NCBI GenBank assembly: GCA_016716005.1
Contig: JADJXE010000001.1
Span: 943,001 to 1,007,000, forward strand
Source: Acidimicrobiales bacterium
GTDB lineage: Bacteria > Actinomycetota > Acidimicrobiia > Acidimicrobiales > JADJXE01
Length of the DNA stretch: 64,000 nt
Direction of reading: 5' to 3'
The position numbers and the translations under genes were made by a program. Position 1 is the stretch's first letter. Each line of letters starts with the position of its first letter. Shown piece after piece: positions 9,728-17,352 of this stretch. The notes under the pieces were generated by a model. The model saw only the letters and a list, made by a program, of their open reading frames with translations. It searched no databases and was not told the origin of the DNA.

Positions 9728-10495
9728 GTGAGCGACACGGCCGTCGTCGCACCGCCGCATCCCGGTCACCGGCCGGGCAGCACCCCCACGATCCTGCTGG
9801 AGGGGGTCGCGAAGCGCTACACGATGGGCGGCGAGGTGACGGTGGTCGCGCTGGAGGGGGTCGACCTCGAGGTCGACCCCGGCGAGTTGGTCGTTGTGCT
9901 CGGGCCGTCGGGCAGCGGCAAGACGACCCTGCTGAACCTGATCGGGGCGCTCGACACCGCCACCGAGGGCCGCATCACCGTCGCCGGACGGGAGGTCACG
10001 GGCGCCAGGCGCTCCGAGCTGTTCCGCATCCGGCGGGAGACGGTGAGCTTCATCTTCCAGAGCTTCAACCTCTTCCCGGGGCTGACCGCGCTGGAGAACG
10101 TGCAGTTCGGGGCGGACGTGGCCGGACGCGGCAACGACCACCAGTGGGCCGCGTCCGTGCTCGACCAGGTCGGCCTGGGCGACCGGCTGCGGCACTTCCC
10201 CCACGAGCTGTCCGGCGGCGAGCAGCAGCGAGTGGCCATCGCCCGGGCCCTCGCCACCGGGAACCCCGTCCTGCTCGCCGACGAGCCGACGGGCGAGCTC
10301 GACTTCCGCACCGGCGTGCAGATCCTCGAGCTGCTCGCCGCGCAGGCCGAGGCCGGGCGGAGCGTGCTGGTGGTCACCCACAACCGGGAGATCTCGCGGA
10401 TCGCCGACCGCGTGATCGAGCTGTCGAGCGGCCGGATCGTGCACGACGGCCCACCCGCCGGGGGACGGGCCGCCATCGCCGATCTGCACTGGTAG
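9728..10495 (+). CDS. ABC transporter ATP-binding protein (LolD/MacB type)
   Basis: A 255-residue ATPase subunit. It has Walker A GPSGSGKTT (about residues 58-66), a Q-loop in FIFQSFNLFPGLTALENV, signature LSGGEQQRVAIARAL, Walker B NPVLLADEPTGELD and the H-loop VVTHN. The FNLFPGLTALENV and SGGEQQR sequence is typical of the MacB/LolD/FtsE branch that pairs with FtsX-like permeases. The permease follows 9 bases downstream behind a GGAGG-like site, so the pair forms one exporter or mechanotransmission complex. The start is GTG at 9728 behind GGAGG. The first ~20 residues form a variable proline-rich leader. Confidence 0.95.
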   Translation: MSDTAVVAPPHPGHRPGSTPTILLEGVAKRYTMGGEVTVVALEGVDLEVDPGELVVVLGPSGSGKTTLLNLIGALDTATEGRITVAGREVTGARRSELFRIRRETVSFIFQSFNLFPGLTALENVQFGADVAGRGNDHQWAASVLDQVGLGDRLRHFPHELSGGEQQRVAIARALATGNPVLLADEPTGELDFRTGVQILELLAAQAEAGRSVLVVTHNREISRIADRVIELSSGRIVHDGPPAGGRAAIADLHW

Positions 10496-10504
10496 GAGGC
10501 CACC

Positions 10505-12982
10505 ATGGCCGGTGCGCGCGCGCGCCGCGTTCGCCTCTGGGTCCGCTGGTCGCTCCGCGACCTGCGGCGGCGCTGGGTGCTGGTGGCCGCCATCGCCCTG
10601 ATCATCGCCATCGGAACCGGCGCCTACGCCGGGCTGGGCAGCACCGCCGAGTGGCGGTACCGGTCGAACGACGCCAGCTACGCCGCCCTCGACGCCCACG
10701 AGCTGAAGGTGAGCCTGGCCGAGGGCAGCGTGGTGCCGGCCGGCGACCTGCTCGGGGTGGTCGGGTCGATCGCCGACCCGGACCGGGTGGCGGTGGCCGA
10801 GGAGCGCCTGGTCCTCCCCACCCAGCTCGACGCCTCCACCGGCGACGAGGCGATCCTCGTGCCCGGCCGCCTCGTCGGGGTCGACGTGGTCGACGGGGGC
10901 CCACACGTCGACCTGATCGAGGTGGAGGGGGGTCGGGGGCTCGACCAGGCCGACGACGGCCGGCCGGTCGCGCTGGTCGAGGCCAAGTTCGCCGACACCC
11001 ACGACCTCCCCCTGCCCCTCTCGATCGAGCTCACCGGCGGCAGCGCCGGGGCCAGCGCGCTCGAGGCAGTCGGGTGGGCGATCACGCCCGAGTACTTCCT
11101 CGTGCTGGGGTCGAGCCGGGAGCTCCTCTCGGCCGGCAACTACGCCATCGTGTTCGTCCCGCTGGCCACGGCCCAGGAGATCACCGGGAACCCCGACGGG
11201 GTCAACGACCTCGTGCTGCGGGCCACCCCGGGCACCGACGTCGATGCCCTGGCGGCCGACGTCGAGCGCGCCTTCGCGTCGCGACTGCCGGACGCCGGCG
11301 CCACGGTGCTCACGATCGCCGACGACGAGGGGCGCCGGATCCTCTACGACGACATCGCCAACGACCAGCGGTTCTGGAACGTCTTCGCCTTCCTGATCCT
11401 GGCCGGCGCGGCTGTCGCCGCCTTCAACCTGATCAGCCGGATCGTCGAGTCCCAGCGGCGGGAGATCGGCGTGGGCATGGCGTTGGGCGCCCGCCGGGCG
11501 AGCCTGGCCATCCGGCCGATGCTCGTGGGCGTGGAGGTGGCCCTGCTCGGCGTGGTGCTGGGGGTGGTGGTGGGCTACCTGCTCACCCAGGCGATGAAGC
11601 AGCTCTTCGTCAGCCTGCTCCCGATGCCCGTGTGGATCACGACGTTCCAGCCGGACGTGTTCCTCCAGGCCGCGCTCATCGGCCTGCTCCTGCCCGTGCT
11701 GGCCACCGTCTACCCGGTGTGGCGGGCCGTGCGCGTGCCGCCCGTGGCCGCCATCCGCACCGGCCATCTCGCCACGCGGGGCCCGTCCCGGCTGCTGCGG
11801 CGCATCCGGGTGCCCGGCGGCAGCCTGGCCCAGATGCCGGTCCGCAACGTGCTGCGGTCGCCCCGGCGGACGCTGCTCACCGCCCTCGGCATCGGCGCGG
11901 CCATCACCGTGATGGTGGCCACCTTCGGGACCATCGACTCGTTCGTGTTCACCCTGGACACGGCCGAGACCGAGCTGCTGGGCGGGCGGCCCGACCGCCT
12001 CATCGTGGTGCTCGACAGCTACCAGCCGGTCGACTCGCCCACGGTCCGGGCGGTCACCGGCTCCCCTGCGGCGGCGGACGCCCAGACGATCCTCGACGTG
12101 GGGGCGCTGCTCACCAACGACCGCGGCGACGAGCTGGAGGCCCTGGTCGAGGTGCTCCCGCTGTCGGGCGACGGCTGGCAGCCGCGGATCGTCGACGCGG
12201 TCGATCCCGCCGACCTCGGCGGGCGGGCCGGCATCATCCTGGCCGAGAAGGCGGCCCGCGACCTCGGCGTCGAACCCGGCGACGTCGTCACCCTGCGCCA
12301 TCCGAGGCGCGAGGGTCTCGGCATCCGGGTCGTCGACGACCCGGTCGTGGTCGCCGGCCTCCACCCGCTGCCCTTGCGGCCCTACGCCTTCATGGACACC
12401 GCCGCCGCCAGCCTGTTCGGCGCCGAGGGCGTGGCCAACGCCGTCCAGCTGGAGCCCGCGCCGGGATCGACGCCCGACGACACCCTCCGGGCCCTGTTCG
12501 GCCTGCCGGGAGTGAGCAGCGTGCGGTCGGTCGCCTCCACCGCCGACTACCTGCAGGACTCCATGGACCAGATCATCGCCGTGATGCAGCTGGCGGCCGC
12601 GCTCGTCCTCCTGCTCGCGCTGCTCATCGCCTTCAACGCCACGAGCATCAGCGTGGACGAGCGGGTCCGAGAGCACGCCACGATGTTCGCCTTCGGCGTG
12701 CGGGTCCGCACCGTGGTGGGCATGTCGATGACCGAGGGCCTCGCCACGGGCCTGCTGGGCACCGCCTTCGGGCTGCTGCTCGGCACGCTCGTGATGCGCT
12801 GGGTCGTCTACGGCCTCACCGGCGACACCATGCCCGATCTCGGCGTGATCGCCCACCTGACGCCCGTCACCATCGCCACCGCCGTCGTCCTCGGCGTGTT
12901 GGCCGTGGCCGTGGCGCCCCTGCTCACGATCCGCAAGCTGCGCCGCACCGACCTGCCCTCCGCGCTGCGCGTCGTCGAGTAG
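10505..12982 (+). CDS. FtsX-like ABC transporter permease with two permease repeats
   Basis: An 825-residue membrane protein. Residues about 23-43 form a first helix, followed by a large extracytoplasmic region. The first FtsX domain (about 290-430) contains WNVFAFLILAGAAVAAFNLISRIVESQRREIGVGMALGARR. A second half begins near 450 with another membrane anchor, a second extracytoplasmic region, and a second FtsX domain (about 690-815) with LIAFNATSISVDERVREHATMFAFGVR. The E-x-G-x-x-A-x-G-x-R coupling-helix motif is clear in the first domain and degenerate in the second. It partners the ATPase gene immediately upstream. Actinobacterial homologues are lipid or lipoprotein exporters; the cargo here is unknown. 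Confidence 0.9.
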   Translation: MAGARARRVRLWVRWSLRDLRRRWVLVAAIALIIAIGTGAYAGLGSTAEWRYRSNDASYAALDAHELKVSLAEGSVVPAGDLLGVVGSIADPDRVAVAEERLVLPTQLDASTGDEAILVPGRLVGVDVVDGGPHVDLIEVEGGRGLDQADDGRPVALVEAKFADTHDLPLPLSIELTGGSAGASALEAVGWAITPEYFLVLGSSRELLSAGNYAIVFVPLATAQEITGNPDGVNDLVLRATPGTDVDALAADVERAFASRLPDAGATVLTIADDEGRRILYDDIANDQRFWNVFAFLILAGAAVAAFNLISRIVESQRREIGVGMALGARRASLAIRPMLVGVEVALLGVVLGVVVGYLLTQAMKQLFVSLLPMPVWITTFQPDVFLQAALIGLLLPVLATVYPVWRAVRVPPVAAIRTGHLATRGPSRLLRRIRVPGGSLAQMPVRNVLRSPRRTLLTALGIGAAITVMVATFGTIDSFVFTLDTAETELLGGRPDRLIVVLDSYQPVDSPTVRAVTGSPAAADAQTILDVGALLTNDRGDELEALVEVLPLSGDGWQPRIVDAVDPADLGGRAGIILAEKAARDLGVEPGDVVTLRHPRREGLGIRVVDDPVVVAGLHPLPLRPYAFMDTAAASLFGAEGVANAVQLEPAPGSTPDDTLRALFGLPGVSSVRSVASTADYLQDSMDQIIAVMQLAAALVLLLALLIAFNATSISVDERVREHATMFAFGVRVRTVVGMSMTEGLATGLLGTAFGLLLGTLVMRWVVYGLTGDTMPDLGVIAHLTPVTIATAVVLGVLAVAVAPLLTIRKLRRTDLPSALRVVE

Positions 12983-12988
12983 CGCCCG

Positions 12989-13013
12989 GACCCCGGTGGC
13001 CGGACCCGGGGTC
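12989..13013. terminator. Hairpin between convergent permease and nrdR genes
   Basis: GACCCCGG (12989-12996) pairs perfectly with CCGGGGTC (13006-13013) across a 9-base loop. It lies in the 40-bp gap between two convergent stop codons, which suggests a bidirectional terminator without a U-tract. Confidence 0.5.
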
Positions 13014-13025
13014 GGTGCCCACCGG

Positions 13026-13487
13026 TCAGCCGGAGGGGGTGGCCTTGCGCAGGAGCCCGACCTCGCGCTCGAAGTCGCCGGGGCTCGCGAACTCCTTGTA
13101 CACGCTGGCGAAGCGGACGTAGGCGACCTGGTCGAGCTGGGCCAGGCGCCGCAGCACGGCCAGCCCGATCCGTTCGCTCGTGACCTCCGGGGCCTCGAGG
13201 CGCATCTCCTCCTCGACCTCGGCCGCCAGCTCCTCCAGCTGCTCCTCGGTCACCGGGCGGTTCTTGGCCGCCGCCCTCACCCCGGCCACGACCTTGGCCC
13301 GCTCGAACGGTTCGCGCTCGCCCGAGCTCTTCACCACCAGCAGCGGCGCCTCCTCGATCCGCTCGTAGGTGGTGAACCGCCGCCCGCAGCCGAGGCACTC
13401 GCGACGGCGACGGATGGCGTCGCCGTCGTCGGCCTGGCGCGAGTCGACCACCTTGTCGTCGAGGCTCGCGCACACGGGGCACCGCAC
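13026..13487 (-). CDS. nrdR: Transcriptional repressor NrdR
   Basis: A 153-residue regulator of ribonucleotide reductase genes that senses dATP/ATP. It has an N-terminal zinc ribbon (CPVC ... CLGCGRRFTTYER, residues about 3-38) and an ATP-cone domain (about 50-138) including REPFERAKVVAGVRAA and VAYVRFASVYKEF. I chose the GTG at 13487 because it gives the standard VRCPVC N-terminus and follows a TACCGT -10 by 6 bases; an in-frame start 42 bases upstream would add 14 unconserved residues. It lies downstream of the LysM gene and lexA, as in mycobacteria. Its probable target in this window is nrdJ, whose promoter carries two NrdR-like boxes. Confidence 0.95.
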   Translation of the reverse strand: MRCPVCASLDDKVVDSRQADDGDAIRRRRECLGCGRRFTTYERIEEAPLLVVKSSGEREPFERAKVVAGVRAAAKNRPVTEEQLEELAAEVEEEMRLEAPEVTSERIGLAVLRRLAQLDQVAYVRFASVYKEFASPGDFEREVGLLRKATPSG

Positions 13488-13493
13488 GCCGAG

Positions 13494-13499
13494 ACGGTA
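13494..13499 (-). promoter_or_regulatory. -10 hexamer of a leaderless nrdR transcript
   Basis: TACCGT on the minus strand lies 6 bases before the GTG at 13487. It fixes the start codon of nrdR and indicates an own promoter between the LysM gene and nrdR. Confidence 0.5.
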
Positions 13500-13541
13500 C
13501 CGCCCGCCCGCGCCGGGCGCGGACGCCACCGCCGGGCCGGG

Positions 13542-13919
13542 TCAGGGCAGCAGCAGGCGCTGTCCTACTTGGAGGGTGGCGGCGCCGCCGTTCAGGTCGG
13601 CCAGCAGGTCGACGGTGGCGCGAACGTCGCCCCCGGACGGGGTGAGCTCGGCCGCCACGGCCCACAACGTGTCGCCGGGCTGCACCACGTGGACACGTGG
13701 CGCGTCGAGGGGTGCCTCGGGGGCGGAGGCGGGCACGCCCCCGAGGGTCGCCGCCAGGGTGCGGACGGCGAGGATGGGCGCCAGCAGCACCACGACGGCC
13801 ACCAACACCGCCGCCAGCCGGCGCCGCCGGTACAGGGCGGCCGGAGCCGGGGCGCCCACGTAGGGTGACAGCTCGTCCGGGTGGCGGGTGAAGCGGCGGT
13901 CGCAGACCACGGCAGCCAT
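13542..13919 (-). CDS. LysM-domain membrane protein, SOS-inducible division-inhibitor candidate (YneA / Rv2719c-like)
   Basis: A 125-residue protein with a short cytoplasmic N-terminus, one transmembrane helix (RRLAAVLVAVVVLLAPILAV, about residues 33-52) and an external LysM domain (about 75-125; VHVVQPGDTLWAVAAEL ... LNGGAATLQVGQRLLLP), which binds peptidoglycan. The size, topology and position (divergent from lexA, upstream of nrdR) match mycobacterial Rv2719c/ChiZ and Bacillus YneA, which hold back division during DNA damage. Four SOS boxes lie in the shared promoter, supporting LexA control. No hydrolase domain is visible, so enzyme activity should not be assumed. The start is ATG at 13919. 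Confidence 0.82.
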   Translation of the reverse strand: MAAVVCDRRFTRHPDELSPYVGAPAPAALYRRRRLAAVLVAVVVLLAPILAVRTLAATLGGVPASAPEAPLDAPRVHVVQPGDTLWAVAAELTPSGGDVRATVDLLADLNGGAATLQVGQRLLLP

Positions 13920-13954
13920 TGGCGGGCGCTCCGATCAGGTCGAACGGATGAGCT

Positions 13955-14075
13955 CGAACGTCTGTTCGGCAACCATGTGACCACGAACGCCCGTTCGATG
14001 TCAAGGCCCGGATCGAACAGATGTTTGACTGGCGGCGGCCGGCCCGGTACGGTCAGGTCGACAAACACGTGTTCG
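13955..14075. promoter_or_regulatory. Four LexA (SOS) boxes in the lexA / LysM-gene divergent promoter
   Basis: Boxes of the actinobacterial form CGAAC-N4-GTTCG lie at 13955-13968 (CGAACGTCTGTTCG, perfect), 13984-13997 (CGAACGCCCGTTCG, perfect), 14014-14027 (CGAACAGATGTTTG, one mismatch) and 14062-14075 (CAAACACGTGTTCG, one mismatch). Successive starts are 29, 30 and 48 bp apart. The third box overlaps the lexA -35 and the fourth lies just beyond the -10. The two perfect boxes lie nearest the LysM gene. Confidence 0.9.
14025..14053 (+). promoter_or_regulatory. Predicted lexA promoter
   Basis: TTGACT (14025-14030), a 17-bp spacer and TACGGT (14048-14053) form a good sigma-A-type promoter. It is bracketed by SOS boxes 3 and 4, consistent with autorepression by LexA. 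Confidence 0.7.
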
Positions 14076-14133
14076 GTCCGGGGCGGCCCGGGCCGGTCAC
14101 CGCCGGGCCCGTGGGGCCGATCGGAGGCACCTC

Positions 14134-14766
14134 ATGACCGAGCAGCACCTCACCGCCCGCCAGCGGGAGATCATCGAGGTCATCGATCGCCACATGCGCG
14201 AGCACGGCTACCCGCCTTCGGTGCGCGAGATCGGCGACGAGGTCGGCCTCACCTCCCCCTCCACCGTGCACAGCCACCTGGCCACGCTCCAGCGGCTGGG
14301 CTACCTCCGGCGCGACCCCACCAAGCCGCGCGCCATCGAGGTTCGCTACGACCCGTCGTCGGGGGGCGCGGTGGAGCGCCGGCCGGTGCGCCACGTGCCC
14401 CTCGTGGGCGACGTGGCCGCCGGCAGCGACGTGCTGGCCCAGGAGAACGTCGAGGAGCTGCTGCCCCTCCCCGAGGACTTCACCGGCGACGGCGACCTGT
14501 TCATGCTGCGCGTCCGCGGCGACTCGATGGTCGACGTCGGCATCCTCGACGGCGACTTCGTCGTCGTCCGCCAGCAGGACGAGGCCCGCAGCGGCCAGAT
14601 CGTGGTGGCCGGGATCCCGGGCGAGGAGGCCACCGTCAAGACCTTCACCCGCAAGGGCGGCAAGGTCGTGCTGGTGCCGGCCAACGAGCGCCTGTCGCCG
14701 ATGGTCTACGACCCGGCCGACGTCACCATCTTCGGCCGGGTCGTGAGCGTGCTGCGGCGCCTCTGA
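14134..14766 (+). CDS. lexA: LexA repressor
   Basis: A 210-residue SOS repressor and self-cleaving protease. The N-terminal winged helix (about residues 5-70) includes YPPSVREIGDEVGLTSPSTVHSHLATLQRLGYL. The cleavage bond is Ala96-Gly97 in VAAGSD, and the S24 catalytic dyad is Ser131 (RGDSM) with Lys169 (ATVKTF). It works with RecA (encoded at 25.7-27.9 kb), whose filament triggers its autoproteolysis. Its own promoter and that of the LysM gene carry four LexA boxes, and recA carries at least one. The start is ATG behind GGAGGCACCTC. The peroxiredoxin gene converges 11 bases after the stop. Confidence 0.98.
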   Translation: MTEQHLTARQREIIEVIDRHMREHGYPPSVREIGDEVGLTSPSTVHSHLATLQRLGYLRRDPTKPRAIEVRYDPSSGGAVERRPVRHVPLVGDVAAGSDVLAQENVEELLPLPEDFTGDGDLFMLRVRGDSMVDVGILDGDFVVVRQQDEARSGQIVVAGIPGEEATVKTFTRKGGKVVLVPANERLSPMVYDPADVTIFGRVVSVLRRL

Positions 14767-14777
14767 CCCGCGCCCCG

Positions 14778-15242
14778 TCAGCCCAGCTTGGCCAGTGCCG
14801 CCTCGTAGGCGGCCTTGTCGCGAGCGGTGCCGAGGTTCGGCGACTCGAACACGTCGACGATCGTGCCGCTCGAGTCGATCACGAACGTGCCCCGGTTGGC
14901 ACAGCCGAGGGCCTCGTTGAACACCCCGTACGCCTGTGCCACCGCACCGTGGGGCCAGTTGTCGGCCAGCACCGGGAAGGTGTAGCCCTGCTGCTCGGCC
15001 CACACCTTCTGGGCGAAGCGGCTGTCACACGACACGGCCAGCACCTGCACCCCCGCGGACTCGTACCGGGACAGGTCGTCGCGGAGCTGGCACAGCTCCC
15101 CCTCGCACACCGACGTGAAGGTGAAGGGGTAGAACACCAGCACCACCGCCTTGTCGCCGCGGAAGCCCGACAGCGTGACGGTGTTGCCGTCCTGGTCCTT
15201 CAGCTCGAAATCGGGGGCTTGCCGACCGGCCTCGATCGCCAT
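14778..15242 (-). CDS. Peroxiredoxin (AhpE / Bcp-like)
   Basis: A 154-residue thiol peroxidase of the cytoplasm. The peroxidatic cysteine is Cys46 in PFTFTSVCEGELC, with the conserved Thr43 and Pro39 of the PxxxTxxC motif and the supporting Arg in CANRGTFVID. The FTFTSVCEGELC form with a second cysteine at 51 resembles actinobacterial AhpE more than BCP. There is no reductase gene beside it. The start is ATG at 15242, with GAAAGGA upstream. Assignment to the peroxiredoxin family is firm; the AhpE subgroup is likely. Confidence 0.9.
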   Translation of the reverse strand: MAIEAGRQAPDFELKDQDGNTVTLSGFRGDKAVVLVFYPFTFTSVCEGELCQLRDDLSRYESAGVQVLAVSCDSRFAQKVWAEQQGYTFPVLADNWPHGAVAQAYGVFNEALGCANRGTFVIDSSGTIVDVFESPNLGTARDKAAYEAALAKLG

Positions 15243-15328
15243 GGGTGGGCGTCCTTTCTGGTATTGGGCTTCGGGTACGGCGAGCCTACCGGCCCCGGGC
15301 GGCGACGGCGCCGTGGCGCCCGCCGGCG

Positions 15329-16399
15329 TCAGGCCCCGGACGTGAGCAGCTCGGCGAGGGCGCCGTGCACCCGCTCGATCGCCGCCCGCTCCACCCGCTC
15401 GCCGGCGGTGTGGGCGAGGGTGGGGTCGCCCGGGCCCAGGTTGGCGGCCGGCACACCGAGCGCCGCGAAGCGGGCCACGTCGGTCCAGCCCAGCTTGGCC
15501 CGCACCACCAGCCGGTTGCGCCGAACGAGCTCGGCGAGCAGGGGGTGGTCCAACGACGGCGGGGCGCCGGCCGCGACGTCGACCACTTCCAGCGAGTCGC
15601 CGTCCTCGAGCACCTCGGCCAGGCGCAGCGCCTCCCGCACGTGGGCCTCGGCGTCGGCCGCCGACCGGTCTGGCGCGAAGCGGTGGTTGAGGGTGAGCCG
15701 CACCCGATCGGGCACGACGTTGCCGGCGACCCCTCCCTCGACGCCGACGGCCTGCAGGGCCTCACGGAACTCACAGCCGTGGATCACCGGCCGGCGCTCC
15801 TCGTAGGCCTGCAGGCGTCCCAGCACCGGGGCCAGGCGGTGCACGGCGTTGCGCCCCGTCCACGGCCGGGCGCTGTGGGCGCGCGCCCCCGTGAGGGTGA
15901 GGGCCAGGCGCAGGCTGCCCTGGCAGCCCGCCTCCAGCGCGCCCCCGGTGGGCTCGCCCAGCAGGGCCGCGTCCCCCGCCAGCAGGTCGGGACGCTCGGC
16001 GGCCAGGATGCCGAGCCCGTTGAAGCGGGCCTCCACCTCCTCGGCCACGTAGAAGACGTAGGTGACGTCGATTGCGGGATCGGCCAGGGTGGTGGCCAGC
16101 TCGAGCATCACCGCCAGGCCGCTCTTCATGTCGGACGAGCCCAGCCCCCAGAGCACCTCGCCGTCGACCCGCGCCCGCTCGTTGCCGTTGGCCGGGACCG
16201 TGTCGGTGTGGCCGGCGAGGACGAGGCGCAGCGGGCGACCGAGGCGCGTCCGGGCGACCAGGTTGTCGCCCACGCGCTCGAGCGTGAGCCACGGCGCCCG
16301 CCGCAGCCGGGCCTCGAGGTGGTCGGCGATGGCGCCCTCGTGGTGCGACGGCGAGGGGATGTCGACGAGCTCGGCGGTGAGCTCGAGCAGATCGCTCAC
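15329..16399 (-). CDS. dapE: Succinyl-diaminopimelate desuccinylase
   Basis: A 356-residue M20-family zinc hydrolase that releases succinate from N-succinyl-LL-diaminopimelate. Metal and catalytic motifs are visible: AGHTDTVPANG (His and catalytic Asp), GLGSSDMKSG (bridging Asp), VAEEVEA (general base Glu and metal Glu), and the C-terminal His in LAHTAGERV. The dimerisation domain lies between about residues 170 and 280 (GARAHSARPWTGRNAVHR). The start is GTG at 16399; the frame is open upstream but overlaps dapD. It sits directly downstream of dapD with a 56-base gap and is presumably co-transcribed with it. Confidence 0.95.
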   Translation of the reverse strand: MSDLLELTAELVDIPSPSHHEGAIADHLEARLRRAPWLTLERVGDNLVARTRLGRPLRLVLAGHTDTVPANGNERARVDGEVLWGLGSSDMKSGLAVMLELATTLADPAIDVTYVFYVAEEVEARFNGLGILAAERPDLLAGDAALLGEPTGGALEAGCQGSLRLALTLTGARAHSARPWTGRNAVHRLAPVLGRLQAYEERRPVIHGCEFREALQAVGVEGGVAGNVVPDRVRLTLNHRFAPDRSAADAEAHVREALRLAEVLEDGDSLEVVDVAAGAPPSLDHPLLAELVRRNRLVVRAKLGWTDVARFAALGVPAANLGPGDPTLAHTAGERVERAAIERVHGALAELLTSGA

Positions 16400-16455
16400 G
16401 GCAGGGACGCGTGCCCGGGCACGCCGACCAGGTGCCGCCCCACGACCGCCCGCCC

Positions 16456-17277
16456 TCAGGTGGTGGCGCCGTGCTCGCGCAGGACGGCCTCCAGCTGCGC
16501 CTTGTCGTGGCGCTCCCCCTCGTGCAGATGCCGGATCACCAGCACGCAAGGCAGACCGTACTGCCCGCCCGGGAAGTCGCGGGGCCGGGTGGCGGTGACG
16601 GCGACGGTGTTGGGGGGCACCACCCCGCGGCTGAGCTCGTCGCCGGTGGTCGCGTCGATCACGGGCACCGAGCCCGACAGGATGCAGCCGGCGCCGAGCA
16701 CGCTGCCCCGCCCGACCCGAGCGCCCTCGACCACCATGCTCCGGCTCCCGACGAAGGCGTCGTCCTCGACGATCACGGGCGCGGCCTGCGGGGGCTCCAG
16801 CACGCCGCCGATGCCCACGCCGCCGGACAGGTGCACGTTGGCGCCGACCTGGGCGCAGGAGCCCACGGTGGCCCAGGTGTCGACCATGGTGCCGGCCCCG
16901 ACGCGCGCGCCGATGTTCACGTAGCTCGGCATGAGGATGACCCCCCGGTCGAGGAACGAGCCGTAGCGCGCCGACGCACCCGGCACCACCCGCACGCCCG
17001 CCTTCTTGAAGCCGGACTTGAGGGGGATCTTGTCGGCGAACTCGAACGGCCCGAGCTCGGTGGTCTTCATCTTCGACACCCGGAACAGCAGCAGGATCGC
17101 CAGCTTCAGCCACTCGTGCACGACCACCCGGCCGGCCACGACCTCGGCGACCCGGGCCGCGCCGTTGTCGAGCAGGTCGATGGCTTCGTGGACGAGGGCG
17201 GACGCGTGCCTGTCGCCCGGTTCGAGCTCGTTGCGGTGCTGCCAGAGCTCCTCGAGCTGCGACTGGAGGTCGGCCAT
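16456..17277 (-). CDS. dapD: Tetrahydrodipicolinate N-succinyltransferase
   Basis: A 273-residue trimeric left-handed beta-helix acyltransferase that adds succinyl to tetrahydrodipicolinate, the committed step of the succinylase DAP route. Features include an N-terminal helical domain, the conserved RVVPGASARYGSFLDRGVILMPSYVNIGARVGAGTMVDTWATVGSCAQVG coil region (about residues 95-150), and the C-terminal NTVAVTATRPRDFPGGQYGLPCVLVIR segment. Its length and sequence are of the long E. coli-like class, not the 310-residue form typical of mycobacteria. The start is ATG at 17277, 7 bases after a TAGCCT -10 (leaderless). Confidence 0.95.
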   Translation of the reverse strand: MADLQSQLEELWQHRNELEPGDRHASALVHEAIDLLDNGAARVAEVVAGRVVVHEWLKLAILLLFRVSKMKTTELGPFEFADKIPLKSGFKKAGVRVVPGASARYGSFLDRGVILMPSYVNIGARVGAGTMVDTWATVGSCAQVGANVHLSGGVGIGGVLEPPQAAPVIVEDDAFVGSRSMVVEGARVGRGSVLGAGCILSGSVPVIDATTGDELSRGVVPPNTVAVTATRPRDFPGGQYGLPCVLVIRHLHEGERHDKAQLEAVLREHGATT

Positions 17278-17284
17278 GGGCGGC

Positions 17285-17294
17285 AGGCTACCGT
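17285..17294. promoter_or_regulatory. Overlapping divergent -10 hexamers of dapD and the CoA-transferase gene
   Basis: TAGCCT on the minus strand (17290-17285) lies 7 bases before the dapD ATG. TACCGT on the plus strand (17289-17294) could serve the CoA-transferase gene, which has a 58-base leader and a proper ribosome site. The two hexamers share two bases, so polymerase could occupy only one at a time. Confidence 0.45.
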
Positions 17295-17352
17295 GGCCGC
17301 GCGGGGGCGACCCCGGGGGCACCGGGCCGCCGGCCCCATCACGAGGAGAGGT

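Noticed and set aside
9674..12856. 1,060-codon minus-strand open frame opposite the ABC exporter
   Set aside because: Composition is His/Arg/Gly/Asp-rich without motifs, and the opposite strand has unmistakable Walker and FtsX motifs.
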